From: Bacteroidales bacterium
GTDB lineage: Bacteria; Bacteroidota; Bacteroidia; Bacteroidales; UBA932
Length of the DNA stretch: 64,000 nt
Reading direction: 5' to 3'
Assembly (NCBI GenBank): GCA_017445755.1
Contig: JAFSSE010000027.1
Location: 31,190-95,189, forward strand
Positions within the stretch are counted from its first letter, which is position 1, and every line of letters begins with the position of its first letter. The translations under genes were made by a program, and so were the position numbers. The notes below the pieces were generated by a model. That model was not told the DNA's origin. It worked only from the letters and a program-made list of their open reading frames with translations, and searched no databases. Shown one piece after another: positions 39,213 to 49,400 of this stretch.

Positions 39213-40180
39213 CAGAAAGCCGAGGGTTTGAGTTTAAGTCCGGTGGTTTCCGGAAGCCCGAAGATGAGGTTCATGTTCTCCACCGCCTGGCCGGCAGCTC
39301 CTTTGACGAGGTTGTCTATGACCGTGGAGATGTGGATGTAGCCGTCATGCTCCTCGACGTGGAGGAGGGCCTTGTTCGTGTTGACGACCTCTTTCAGGGA
39401 AACCGGTTCACTGGAGGGGAACACGAAGGGGGCCTCGGCGTAATAGTCGTTGAAAAGCGTCTGGTAATCAGTTCCTTCCACGGCCCTTGTATAGACGCTG
39501 GCAAAGATGCCGCGGGCGAAGTCGCCCCTCATCGGGACGAAATTGACGCGGATGGGCGACCCGGCGACGGAGGTGAGGTTTTTCCGGATTTCACCGAGGT
39601 GCTGGTGGGAGAAAAGCTTGTAGATTGAGATGTTGTCGGTCCGGTAGCTGAAGTGGGTGCTTTCGGTGAGCTTCCTTCCGGCCCCGGTAGAACCGGTTAT
39701 GGCCGTGACATGGACCTCATCCCTTATCAGTCCGTTCGACGCGAGGGGGAGGAGGGAGAGCTGGATGGCCGTTGCGAAGCAGCCGGGATTCGCGATGTCA
39801 TGGGCCCTTTTGACTTCCTCCCTGGCCCCGTCCACGAGTCCGTACACAAAGTGGCGCCCGCAGAAATCGGGTTCAAGGCGGAAATCGTTTCCAAGGTCGA
39901 TGATCCTGGTATCGGCGGGGATGTCGTGGGTGGAAATGAACTCCCGGGAGATGCCGTGGCCGAGGCAGAGGAAGAGGACGTCGGGATTCCCGAGTTCCTT
40001 GCCGAAGCGGAGGTCAGTGTCTCCGATGAGGTCACGGTGGACCTCGGAGACCGCCACACCCTCGGAGGAGGTTGTCGTAGCGGCGACAATCTCGACATCG
40101 GGATGGGCGAGGAGGATTCGGAAGAGTTCGCCCCCGGTATAGCCGGTACCTCCGGCGATGGCTGCCCGTATCTTACTCAT
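39212..40180 (-). CDS. argC: N-acyl-gamma-glutamyl-phosphate reductase
   Basis: About 322 residues from ATG 40180 (MSKIRAAIAGGTGYTGGELFRIL). Rossmann loop GGTGYTGGE, catalytic Cys in 'ANPGCFATAIQLSLLPL', 'TGSTGAGRK', His in 'PMRGDFARGIFASVYT' region. The start lies 8 bp inside the end of argG. Confidence 0.94.
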   Translation of the reverse strand: MSKIRAAIAGGTGYTGGELFRILLAHPDVEIVAATTTSSEGVAVSEVHRDLIGDTDLRFGKELGNPDVLFLCLGHGISREFISTHDIPADTRIIDLGNDFRLEPDFCGRHFVYGLVDGAREEVKRAHDIANPGCFATAIQLSLLPLASNGLIRDEVHVTAITGSTGAGRKLTESTHFSYRTDNISIYKLFSHQHLGEIRKNLTSVAGSPIRVNFVPMRGDFARGIFASVYTRAVEGTDYQTLFNDYYAEAPFVFPSSEPVSLKEVVNTNKALLHVEEHDGYIHISTVIDNLVKGAAGQAVENMNLIFGLPETTGLKLKPSAF

Positions 40181-41357
40181 TGACTGCGTAGTAAATCTTA
40201 AGTGGATTGGCAATGACTTTAGTGAATCCGACTATGTCCTCACCGCTGTAGGAGTGGTTTTCCTCCCCGTAAGCGGCAAAGCGGGAATTCATCAGGTCGT
40301 GCTCCGACGAGCAGCCGAGGACAGTGAAATGGTAGGGTTTCAGCTCAACGGTGACCTCGCCGGTGACGTTTTTCTCCATATTGTCCATCATGGCCTCCAT
40401 GTCCCTCATGACCGGGTCGAGGTACATCGCCTCGTGCATCTGCTGGCCGTACCAGACGCTGATCTGGTCCTTCCAGTAGAGCTGGCCCTTGGTCAGGACA
40501 TGCTTTTCGAGGAGATGGTGGGCCTTTATGAGAATAAGCGGGGCGGCTGCCTCGAAGGCGACCCGGCCCTTGATTCCGATGATGGTATCGCCGACATGGG
40601 TGTCCCGGCCGATTCCGTAGGGAGCGGCTATGGAGTGGAGCTTCTTGATAAGCTCGACAGGGTCCATTTCCTCCCCGTTGAGGGACTTCGCCTCGCCGCT
40701 GACAAAGCCGATACGGATCAGCTCAGAGCCGGTTTTGGTGACCTGGACCGGGAAGGCCTCCTCCGGAATCCAGGTGTCGGACTGCAGGGTTTCCACGCCT
40801 CCGACGGAGGTGCCCCACAGGCCCTGGTTGATGCTGTACTTCGATTTTTCCCAGCTAAAATCGAAGCCATGCTCTTTCAGGTAGGCGATTTCTTCACTCC
40901 GCTTGCAGCCGAGTTCCCTCACCGGGGCGATAATCTTAACCTCGGGGGCGAGGATGTCGAATACTATGTCGAAGCGGACCTGGTCGTTGCCCGCCCCGGT
41001 AGAACCATGGGCCACCGCCCCGGCGCCGAGCTCTTTGACCTTCCTGAGGACTTCGAGGGCCTGGAAGATGCGCTCGGAACTGACGCTTATCGGATATGTG
41101 TTGTTCCTGAGGACATTTCCGAATACCATGTATTTGATGCCCTTTTCATAATAGGTCTTCGAGGCATCGACGGTGGTGTGGGAGGCGGCGCCGAGGGCAA
41201 GGGCCCTCTTTTCTATTGCCGCGGCTTCCTCGGGGGAGAAGCCGCCGGTGTTTACCATGACCGTATGGACCTCGAGCCCCCTTTCATTCTTAAGGTAAGG
41301 AACGCAGAATGACGTGTCCAGTCCGCCGCTGAAGGCGAGTACTACTTTATTGTTCAT
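40173..41357 (-). CDS. argG: Argininosuccinate synthase
   Basis: 394 residues. ATP pyrophosphatase loop 'LAFSGGLDTSFCVPYL', 'AHGSTGAGNDQVRFD', and C-terminal region 'LGCSSEHDLMNSRFAAYGEENHSYSGED'. Joins citrulline and aspartate. The sequence follows the Bacteroidota type, which is short of the usual aspartate-binding tail variation. Overlaps the GNAT gene by 4 bp. Confidence 0.94.
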   Translation of the reverse strand: MNNKVVLAFSGGLDTSFCVPYLKNERGLEVHTVMVNTGGFSPEEAAAIEKRALALGAASHTTVDASKTYYEKGIKYMVFGNVLRNNTYPISVSSERIFQALEVLRKVKELGAGAVAHGSTGAGNDQVRFDIVFDILAPEVKIIAPVRELGCKRSEEIAYLKEHGFDFSWEKSKYSINQGLWGTSVGGVETLQSDTWIPEEAFPVQVTKTGSELIRIGFVSGEAKSLNGEEMDPVELIKKLHSIAAPYGIGRDTHVGDTIIGIKGRVAFEAAAPLILIKAHHLLEKHVLTKGQLYWKDQISVWYGQQMHEAMYLDPVMRDMEAMMDNMEKNVTGEVTVELKPYHFTVLGCSSEHDLMNSRFAAYGEENHSYSGEDIVGFTKVIANPLKIYYAVNE

Positions 41358-41926
41358 ATGCTTTTGTTTATTTCTATTCCATGGACTGAGATATGCTCAG
41401 TGGGGTCGTAGAGGAGCCCGGTGCAGAGGCACATCTTGTAATTCTTTTCAGTGAGGATGGGGAAGTGGCGGCAGCCCTCGCAGCCCTTCCAGAACTCCGG
41501 ATCCTTGGTCAGTTCGCTGTACGGGACGGGGCGGAAGCCGAGTTCGTAATTCATCTTCATGACGGCTGCGCCGGTAGTGATTGAGAATATCTTGGCGTCG
41601 GGGAACATCTCCCTGGACAGCTGGAAGATACGTTCCTTTATCTTCATGGCAAGGCCGAGCCCGCGATATTCATGGGCTACGATGAGCCCGGAATTCGCGA
41701 CATATTTTTTGCCTTCCCAGGACTCGATATAGGAAAAACCCGCGAACTTTCCGTCCTCGTCAAGAGCCATGACCGCCTTCCCCGTCTTCATCTTCGAGAT
41801 GATGTATTCAGGGGTGCGCTTGGCTATTCCCGTCCCCCTTTCGAGGGAAGAGCGGTAGATTTCCTCCACTATTTCGGGGGCGTATTTAACGCAGCTCTCA
41901 TCCGCTACTACGATGTTGAATTCCAT
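41354..41926 (-). CDS. GNAT N-acyltransferase, first gene of arginine operon
   Basis: 190 residues from ATG 41926 (MEFNIVVADESCVKYAPEI); the in-frame extension to 41983 runs through leader hairpin 5 and is rejected. Acyl-CoA loop 'YRGLGLAMKIKER' lies in the GNAT core. The C-terminal third has four cysteines as CX2C-X13-CXC, a possible metal site. Its place at the head of the operon, with no argA or argJ in view, makes it the likely N-acyl-glutamate synthase (succinyl or acetyl); activity not proven. Confidence 0.75.
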   Translation of the reverse strand: MEFNIVVADESCVKYAPEIVEEIYRSSLERGTGIAKRTPEYIISKMKTGKAVMALDEDGKFAGFSYIESWEGKKYVANSGLIVAHEYRGLGLAMKIKERIFQLSREMFPDAKIFSITTGAAVMKMNYELGFRPVPYSELTKDPEFWKGCEGCRHFPILTEKNYKMCLCTGLLYDPTEHISVHGIEINKSI

Positions 41927-42117
41927 TTCTGTATGTTCTGTTTCCGGCGCCTGCCGAAGGACATACAAAGCCCCTAATGGCAAGACAAACCGAGATTGTC
42001 AATTGCAATTGTCTGTTAGCTCTATTGCTTTAGAGTCGGGGTATGGCGAGGGTAGTTCGGACGGGAACTCCCTCTCCTTATCGGATACGAAGATATGTGA
42101 TTCTGACTTTTGTCATA
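41927..42117 (-). ncRNA. Structured leader of arginine operon
   Basis: About 190 nt from the predicted start to the GNAT ATG, folding into a chain of hairpins (plus-strand positions): SL1 42097-42121 (GTGAT-A-TGAC-AAAA-GTCA-GA-ATCAC, overlapping the leader peptide), SL2 42048-42074 (GAGGG-AGTTC/GAACT-A-CCCTC), SL3 42020-42035 (CTCTA/TAGAG), SL4 41983-42014 (AGACAA/TTGTCT) containing the perfect palindrome CAATTGCAATTG (42000-42011), and SL5 41931-41966 (GTATGT/ACATAC plus TTCGGC/GCCGGAA), ending 4 nt before the ATG. No U-run terminator, so control, if any, would be of translation or a protein operator. No known riboswitch class recognised. Confidence 0.55.
42078..42116 (-). CDS. Putative arginine-rich leader peptide, 12 aa
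   Basis: ATG 42116 to TAA at 42078-42080 encodes MTKVRITYLRIR: three arginines in twelve residues (codons AGA, CGT, CGA), two flanking the last Ile. It lies at the very 5' end of the arg leader, just after the predicted start site, as expected for a peptide that senses arginyl-tRNA supply. Too short for statistics; could be chance. Confidence 0.4.
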   Translation of the reverse strand: MTKVRITYLRIR

Positions 42118-42123
42118 TCACCG

Positions 42124-42153
42124 CAAAATTAATAAAATTTTTTTATTTCCAAA
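42124..42153 (-). promoter_or_regulatory. Arginine operon promoter
   Basis: Minus-strand TTTG (42150-42153), 18-nt spacer, TAATTTTG (42124-42131). It begins right after the carB stop codon. Confidence 0.7.
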
Positions 42154-45100
42154 TTATTGCGGGCGATAATCTTCGGACGGAAGTATTTCCAGGGAGGAAA
42201 GGTCATGTTCGCTGAAAGCCCGGATAAAGCCGGTTGCGAGGCGGGCGTTGGTAAAGAGGGGGATATTGTAATCGATTGCCGCCCGTCGGATCAGGTATCC
42301 GTCCATCTTCTGGGTTTCGGTAAAATCACGGAAGACGTTGACGACCATATCGACTTCATGGCTTCGGATAAGGTCCATGGCAGGACGGAAACCACTCTCC
42401 GCCCCTTCCCTGACCTCGCTTGGCCAAAGGACTTTTTCTGCCTCTATTCCGTTCTCTTTCAGATATTTCCACGTTCCTCCGGTAGCGAAGAGAGGGTATC
42501 CCTTTTCGAAGAGAAGGCGGCTTGCTCCGAGCATGTCGGCCTTTTCCAGGGGATCGCCGGTTGAGAGCAGGATCCCTTTTCTCGGGATATCGTTGCCGAC
42601 TGAGACGGAGGATTTCAGGAGGGCTTCCGAGAGGGTTCTTCCAAGGCAGCCGACTTCGCCCGTTGAGGCCATGTCGACACCGAGTACCGGGTCGGCTTCC
42701 TGGAGGCGGGCGAAACTGAACTGGGAGGACTTGACTCCGACGTAGTCCAGGTCCGAGGGCTCAGTTTCCGGCGGGGCCGGATGCTTCCCGAGCATCACGT
42801 CGGTCGCGAGGTGGATAAAGTTCTGTTTCAATATCTTGGAAACAAAGGGGAAGCTTCTGGAAGCGCGGAGGTTACACTCTATTACCCGGACTTCGCCGTC
42901 CTTTGCGAGGAACTGGATATTGAAGGGTCCGGAGATGCGAAGGGCGGATGCAATCTTTCCGGCGACCCGGCGGATTCTCCGCTCTGTCCCGGTGTAGAGT
43001 TTCTGGGCCGGGAAAACTATGGTGGCGTCTCCCGAGTGGACACCTGCGTATTCCAGGTGCTCGGATATGGCGGATGCGATAATATGGCCCCCGTCTGCGA
43101 CTGCGTCGAACTCGATTTCCTTGCAGCGGGTCATGAACCGGCTGACAACTACCGGGTGCTCCGGGGAAACGGAGGCGGCGAGGGAGAGGTATTTTTGGAG
43201 TTCAGTCTCATTGTGGCAGACGTTCATTGCGGCTCCGGAAAGGACGTAGGACGGCCGTACCAGGACGGGATATCCGACACGATCGACAAAGCCGTGGATA
43301 TCCTCGAGGGTGGTCAGTTCGCTCCACTCCGGCTGGTCCACGCCGATTTCGTCCATTATGGAGGAGAATTTATGGCGGTCTTCAGCCCTGTCGATATCCT
43401 CCGCGGCGGTTCCGAGGATTGGAACTCCGCAGCGGGAGAGCGGGAGGGCCAGGTTGTTCGGAATCTGGCCTCCGACGGAAACTACTACTCCGGAGGGGGA
43501 TTCGAATTCGAAAATGTCGAGGACTCTTTCGAGAGTAAGTTCGTCGAAATACAGCCGGTCCGAAGAGTCGTAGTCGGTAGAGACCGTCTCCGGATTATAG
43601 TTCAAAAGGATGCTCCTGAGCCCCGAGGAACGGACTTTTTCAAGGCAGGAAACCGTGCACCAGTCGAATTCCACTGAGCTACCGATGCGGTAGGCCCCGG
43701 ATCCGAGGACAAGGACAGGCGGAGCTCCTTTCTCCGGAGAGACGTCGTTCTCGCCTCCTCCATAGGTCATATAGAGGTAGTTGGTCTTCGCCGGAAACTC
43801 GGCGGAGAGGGTGTCAATCTGTTTTACGCAGGGGAGAATCCCAAGGGCCTTCCTTCTGGCACGGACCTGCGCTTCGCCCTGGAGGGAATCGGGGGAGTCT
43901 TGTACCGCGCGGCTTATCTGGCGGTCAGAGAAGCCCTTCCTCTTGGCTTCGAGGAGAAGGTCTCCCGGGATGTCGTCTATGCCGGCGCAGGAGCGGAGAT
44001 CCCGGTCTATATCGACGATGGAGGAGAGCCGCTGGAGGAACCAGCGGTCTATGTGGGTCAGCTCATGGATGCGGTCTATGCTGTATCCGGCTTTCAAGGC
44101 CTTGGATATCACGAAGATGCGGTTGTCTTCCGGATCTTTCAGGGCGGCGTCTATATCCTCTACTACCAGTTCCCTGTTGCAGACGAAGCCCTCCGCGCCC
44201 TGTCCTATCATCCGGAGCCCTTTCTGGAGGGCTTCCTCGAAGGTCCGGCCTATGGACATGACTTCTCCGACGGATTTCATGCTCGAACCGATTTTCCTGG
44301 AGACACCGTGGAACTTGGAAAGGTCCCAGCGCGGTATCTTGCAGACTATATAGTCGAGGGCCGGCTCGAAGAAGGCGGGGGTAGTCTTCGTTACCGAGTT
44401 TTTGAGCTCGAAGAGCCCGTAACCGAGCCCCAGCTTTGCGGCCACGAAGGCGAGGGGATAGCCCGTCGCCTTGGATGCAAGGGCGGAGGAGCGGCTGAGC
44501 CGCGCATTGACCTCGATAACCCGGTAGTCCATGGAATCGGGGTCATAGGCGAACTGGACGTTGCATTCCCCGACTATACCTATGTGGCGGACAATCTTTT
44601 GGGAGAGGTCCCGTAAGAAATAATAGTCCCGGTTCGACAGGGTCTGCGAGGGGGCGACGACTATGCTCTCCCCGGTATGGATTCCAAGGGGGTCGAGGTT
44701 CTCCATGTTGCAGACGGTGATGCAGTTGTCGAAGCGGTCTCGGACCACCTCGTACTCAATCTCTTTCCAGCCCCTGAGGGACTTCTCAACAAGAACTTGA
44801 GGTGAGAAGGAGAAGGCCTTGTTACAGAGCGTTTTAAGGTCTTCCTCATTGTCGCAGAATCCGCTCCCGAGACCGCCCAGGGCGTAGGCCGCCCGGACAA
44901 TGAGCGGATAGCCGAGTTCCCCGGCTGCGGCGACGGCTTCCCCGATGGAGGAGGCGGGATGGGACTTGATGGTCCGGACTCCGATTTCGTCCAGCCGGCG
45001 GATGAAAAGGTCCCTGTCTTCAGTATCCATGACCGCTTCGACAGGGGTTCCGAGCACCCGGACTCCGTACCTCTCCAGGACACCGCTCCGGTAGAGTTCC

Positions 45101-45396
45101 ACTCCGCAGTTGAGGGCGGTCTGACCGCCGAAGGAGAGGAGGATCCCGTCCGGCCTTTCCTTTTCGATGATCCTCTCGACAAAGTCACTTCTGACCGGGA
45201 GGAAATAGATATGGTCCGCCCGTCCTTCAGAGGTCTGGACAGTTGCGATATTCGGATTTACAAGGACGGTTTCGATACCTTCCTCCCGAAGGGCTTTGAG
45301 GGCCTGGGCTCCGGAGTAGTCGAACTCTCCGGCCTGCCCTATCTTAAGGGCGCCGGATCCGAGGAGGAGGACTTTCTTTATGGAGTTGTCTTTCAT
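42154..45396 (-). CDS. carB: Carbamoyl-phosphate synthase large subunit
   Basis: 1080 residues in two homologous ATP-grasp synthetase halves, 'LLLGSGALKIGQAGEFDYSGAQAL' and 'LVLGSGAYRIGSSVEFDWC', followed by the allosteric MGS-like domain from about 940 ('ATGGTWKYLKENGIE'). Makes carbamoyl phosphate for arginine and pyrimidines. Overlaps carA by 4 bp; the arginine operon promoter starts at its stop, so the two pathways are physically joined. Confidence 0.97.
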   Translation of the reverse strand: MKDNSIKKVLLLGSGALKIGQAGEFDYSGAQALKALREEGIETVLVNPNIATVQTSEGRADHIYFLPVRSDFVERIIEKERPDGILLSFGGQTALNCGVELYRSGVLERYGVRVLGTPVEAVMDTEDRDLFIRRLDEIGVRTIKSHPASSIGEAVAAAGELGYPLIVRAAYALGGLGSGFCDNEEDLKTLCNKAFSFSPQVLVEKSLRGWKEIEYEVVRDRFDNCITVCNMENLDPLGIHTGESIVVAPSQTLSNRDYYFLRDLSQKIVRHIGIVGECNVQFAYDPDSMDYRVIEVNARLSRSSALASKATGYPLAFVAAKLGLGYGLFELKNSVTKTTPAFFEPALDYIVCKIPRWDLSKFHGVSRKIGSSMKSVGEVMSIGRTFEEALQKGLRMIGQGAEGFVCNRELVVEDIDAALKDPEDNRIFVISKALKAGYSIDRIHELTHIDRWFLQRLSSIVDIDRDLRSCAGIDDIPGDLLLEAKRKGFSDRQISRAVQDSPDSLQGEAQVRARRKALGILPCVKQIDTLSAEFPAKTNYLYMTYGGGENDVSPEKGAPPVLVLGSGAYRIGSSVEFDWCTVSCLEKVRSSGLRSILLNYNPETVSTDYDSSDRLYFDELTLERVLDIFEFESPSGVVVSVGGQIPNNLALPLSRCGVPILGTAAEDIDRAEDRHKFSSIMDEIGVDQPEWSELTTLEDIHGFVDRVGYPVLVRPSYVLSGAAMNVCHNETELQKYLSLAASVSPEHPVVVSRFMTRCKEIEFDAVADGGHIIASAISEHLEYAGVHSGDATIVFPAQKLYTGTERRIRRVAGKIASALRISGPFNIQFLAKDGEVRVIECNLRASRSFPFVSKILKQNFIHLATDVMLGKHPAPPETEPSDLDYVGVKSSQFSFARLQEADPVLGVDMASTGEVGCLGRTLSEALLKSSVSVGNDIPRKGILLSTGDPLEKADMLGASRLLFEKGYPLFATGGTWKYLKENGIEAEKVLWPSEVREGAESGFRPAMDLIRSHEVDMVVNVFRDFTETQKMDGYLIRRAAIDYNIPLFTNARLATGFIRAFSEHDLSSLEILPSEDYRPQ

Positions 45397-46469
45397 AGGA
45401 GTCCGATGAAATGGTCGAAAAGGAATTCAGTATCTTCAGGGCCGCTCGAGGCCTCGGGGTGGAACTGGACGGAGAAGAAGGGTTTGGTGCGGTGGCGTAT
45501 TCCTTCGTTTGTCCCGTCGTTCATGTTTACGAACCATGACTCCCAATCCGGCGGAAGGGTCTTCTCGTCCACTGCAAAACCATGGTTCTGGGAGGTTACA
45601 AAGCATTTTTCGCTCCCTGCCATCCGGACCGGCTGGTTATGGCTCCGGTGGCCGAACTTGAGCTTGTATGTTTCGGCTCCGGCCGCGCGGGCGAGGAGCT
45701 GGTTCCCCATGCAGATTCCGAAGACCGGCTTCTCTGAAGCCATGGCCGTCCTGATATGATCCACCGTAGAGGGGCATAGGGCGGGGTTTCCGGGGCCGTT
45801 GGAGATGAAGAGCCCGTCGTATGGGAGGGTATTGAAATCGTAGTCCCATGGTACCCGGATCAGCTCCACGTCGCGGGAAAGGAAGCAGCGGAGGATATTG
45901 TGCTTGACTCCGCAGTCGACAAGGACCACTTTTTTGCTGCCGCTGCCGTACCGGATGACTTCCCGGCAGCTGACCTCCGCAATGAGGTTCCGTTCGTTCG
46001 GGTCGTCGATGACCCCGTCTTCGGCGTATCCTTCCGGGATAATCTTTCCAAGGAGGGAACCCTCGTCCCGCAGGACTTTTGTAAGCGCCCTGGTATCGAC
46101 GCCCCAGATTCCCGGCACGCGATGCTCCTGGAGCCATGTTCCGAGACTTTTTACCGCCTCCCAGTGGCTGTACTCGGCGCTGTATTCCGAGATTACCAGC
46201 CCTCTCGGCCATATGCGCTCCGACTCGAAGTTGAGGGAAACGCCCTCCGGGGAGAATTCTTCCGCAGGAACCCCGTAATTTCCTACAAGTGGATATGTTA
46301 CGCAGAGAATCTGACCCGCGTACGAAGGGTCTGTCAAACTTTCGGGATAGCCGACCATGGCAGTCGAGAAAACGACCTCGCCATCGGACGGACCTTCGTA
46401 ACCGAAGCTCCATCCGGGAAACTCCATTCCGTTAGCCAGGATGAGACGGGCTTTTTTTCTGTTTTCCAC
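45393..46469 (-). CDS. carA: Carbamoyl-phosphate synthase small subunit
   Basis: 358 residues. N-terminal CarA domain ('FSTAMVGYPESLTDPSYAGQIL') and a class I glutamine amidotransferase domain with Cys in 'VFGICMGNQLLARA' and His-x-Glu in 'QFHPEASSGPEDT'. Supplies ammonia to CarB. Begins 10 nt after the stop of the S41 protease gene; no promoter box is seen in the gap, so transcription may start inside or ahead of that gene. Confidence 0.96.
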   Translation of the reverse strand: MENRKKARLILANGMEFPGWSFGYEGPSDGEVVFSTAMVGYPESLTDPSYAGQILCVTYPLVGNYGVPAEEFSPEGVSLNFESERIWPRGLVISEYSAEYSHWEAVKSLGTWLQEHRVPGIWGVDTRALTKVLRDEGSLLGKIIPEGYAEDGVIDDPNERNLIAEVSCREVIRYGSGSKKVVLVDCGVKHNILRCFLSRDVELIRVPWDYDFNTLPYDGLFISNGPGNPALCPSTVDHIRTAMASEKPVFGICMGNQLLARAAGAETYKLKFGHRSHNQPVRMAGSEKCFVTSQNHGFAVDEKTLPPDWESWFVNMNDGTNEGIRHRTKPFFSVQFHPEASSGPEDTEFLFDHFIGLL

Positions 46470-46479
46470 GTTTTCCCTC

Positions 46480-49400
46480 TCATTTATTGATTTCCTTAAG
46501 CATTTCAGCTACAGCGGCTTCCAGCTGCCTGTCCTCGCCGCGGGCTACGGATTCGGGGTCGTTATAGACTACGATATCCGGTACCAGTTGGAGATTCTCG
46601 AGATACCGGCCGTTGGAAACGCTCCAGGAACCGATCTGGGGAATACCGAAAACGAGGGTAGGATCGACCTGGGTCTCCCACCACACTGATGTCGCCGTTC
46701 CGGGGACGGGGGCGCCGATAATCTTCCCGGTACCGAGAGCCCTGTAGCAGTAGGGGAAGCCGCAGGCGTCGGAGTAATTGTATTCGCAGACCACTACGCA
46801 GGAGGGTTTTACCCACTTGTCGTAGGGTTCCGGAGCCATGAAGACGTCCCGGGCCTTGCGCTCTGTGTAGAGTTTCCCGTCGAGGAAGGTCGCAAGGTCG
46901 TTGTGCAGCCAGCCGCCGCCGTTGTTGCGGGTATCGACAATAAGGGCGTCGCAGTTGCGGTATTTTCCAAGGGCCTTGGAATAGACCTCCCGAAAGCTGG
47001 CGGAGTTCATGCTTCGGACATGGACATATCCGACCCTTCCGCCGGAGAGTTCCTCAACCCTCTTTTCATTGCGCCTTACCCAGCGAAGGTAATACCCTTC
47101 GGTATCGCTGCCTGTAGGGGTGACGATGATGTCTTCCTCCTTTCCTGAACACTTGACCCTCAGGATGATACGCCTTCCGCTTGTCCTTGAGAAGGGCTTG
47201 TACCAGGGCGTCCCGCTTTCAATCTCCTTGCCCTCGACGGAGAGGATAAGGTCTCCCTCTTTCATCTGAGGGGCAGAGAGCTTAAGGGGGCTGTCAGGGA
47301 GGAATTCCTTAACCTTCAGCCCTTTCCCGGTGTACTCTTCGTCGAAGACTACACCTACGTGTCCGACTCTCTCGGAAGGGCCCCTGTAGCGTCCTCCGGT
47401 ATGGGAGCCGTTGAGCTCGCCGAGCATTTCGGAAAGGAGCTCCCGGAAGGCGAAGTTGTCGGTTATGTACGGAAGGAACTGGCGGTAGTTCTCTCCTACG
47501 GCGGCCCAGTCAACCCCGTGCATGTCAGGCACATACCATTTCTCCTTAACCTGCCTCCAGCAGTGGTCGAAAATGTATTCCCGCTCCTTGGCGGCATCAT
47601 ACTCGAATTCGCCGCGGAAACTGATGTTCTTGGTTGAGAAGTTAGAGGGATCGGCCTTCGAGATACTGTTCCCGCTGACAACGAAGACGCTCTTCCCGTC
47701 GGGCGAGGGGATGAGCCGGCCGTTGAAACCCTTCTTGATTACCTTCACGCTACCGTCCTTGCGATCTACGCAGACAAGGTCGAATCCGCTTTCCAGCCGG
47801 ACGGTATAATAAAGTTTCTTCCCGTCGGGGGAGAGGAAGTAGTCTCCTATATGCCCGGAATTCCGGGTCAGACGGACGATTCGGTCGAAGCGGCCCTCGA
47901 GTTCCAGTTTGAGCTTTTCGGGTTTCCCGGTGGCTGAACTGTCCTTTTTCTCTTCTTTCTTTTTATCCTTCGCTTGCTGTTTGTCACTCTTCAGGAGGTT
48001 CTCTATCTTGTCCATTTCCTCCCCGCGGGTGAATTTCACGTAGGCCTCGTCGTCAAAGAACATGATATAGATGTCGCCTTCGGCGCCCCAGCTGCCGTGG
48101 CTGCGGTAACCGGCCTTGTCGGAGGTGTAGGTCATGGCCTTTCCGCCCATGGCCCATTTGAAATCCCCGTCGGAGTAGCCGCTTTCGGTCAGGTCGGTAA
48201 GCTCTCCTGTGGATACATCGATAAGACAGATATCCTCGTTGTACAGGCGCCCTCCGCCGTGGTAGGTAGATAGGATGTAGCGGCTGTCAGGACTCCATTC
48301 GAAACTTAGGTCACCGTCTGAGTATGAATAATTTACCCCTTCCGGAAGGAGGACCTTTTCCTTTCCTCCGTCAGTGCTGCAAATTACAAGGGCGGTGCGG
48401 TTCCTGAGATATGCGATCCACTTTCCGTCCGGGGAAACGCTGGGCTGGAAACATACCTCTCCTTCCGGAGTGATGCGCTTTTCCCCGCTGCCGGTTGAGA
48501 AGGTGAAGGTCTGGTCCTTTTTGTCAGAGAGTTCCCGTTTGTAAATTGCCCATTCTCCGTTTCTTTCAGAGCTGTAGAAAAGGGTTCTTCCGCCCTCACC
48601 GAAGGCGACTTCCCGTTCGGCTTCGGGGGTATCGGTAAGACGGCGCGTATCCCCGAGTTCAAGGGGAGTTACGAAAACGTCTCCGCGGGAGACTACGGCG
48701 ATTTCCTTCCCGTTAGGGGAAGCTGCAAAATCGGTAATTCCGCCGCTTGTCACCTGGTATGTATGCTCCCTCTCGGTCCTGTCTTTTTTTATGGTTACAG
48801 GGAGTTTTACCGGCTCCCCGCCCTCTTTCTGGGTATAGAGGTCGCCGTTCCAGGAGTAGCACAGCACTCCGTTGGAACTGACGCTTAGAAAACGTACAGG
48901 GTTGTTTTTAAACGAGGTGATACGGACAGGGGCAGAGCCGTTGATATCCGATTTCCATACATTTGCATCCGCTGCCCAGCCGTTTGGTTCAACCGGAGTC
49001 AGGTCCTGTTCACTGAGATAATAGTAGTGGACGCCGTCCGGTGCAAATACAGGGCTCTTGTCCTCCCCGATGAAGGAGGTGAGCTTTGTATAGACCCCAT
49101 TCTGGATCTTCCAGATATTGTGGGCGGCTGAAGAAGTGTGGTGCTTGCGGTAGGGGTCCTCGGGGGAGACATAGTCTTCGTAAAGGATTACCCCGTCAGC
49201 GTTAATGTCGGCCGAGAAGGTCTTGACCGGCGCAATGCGCTCCGGAACGGGCAGTTTCCCGGGGGCGGCATTGAGGGCCCCATTGAGATCTATGCTGTAG
49301 ATGTTGGAGGCGCCGGGGAAGGCACTTGATGAAGCAAGTTCCTGGTAGTAAGCCCTGTAAATCACCTTCCCGTTACTGCTGACCGCGTACGGGGTCTCGT

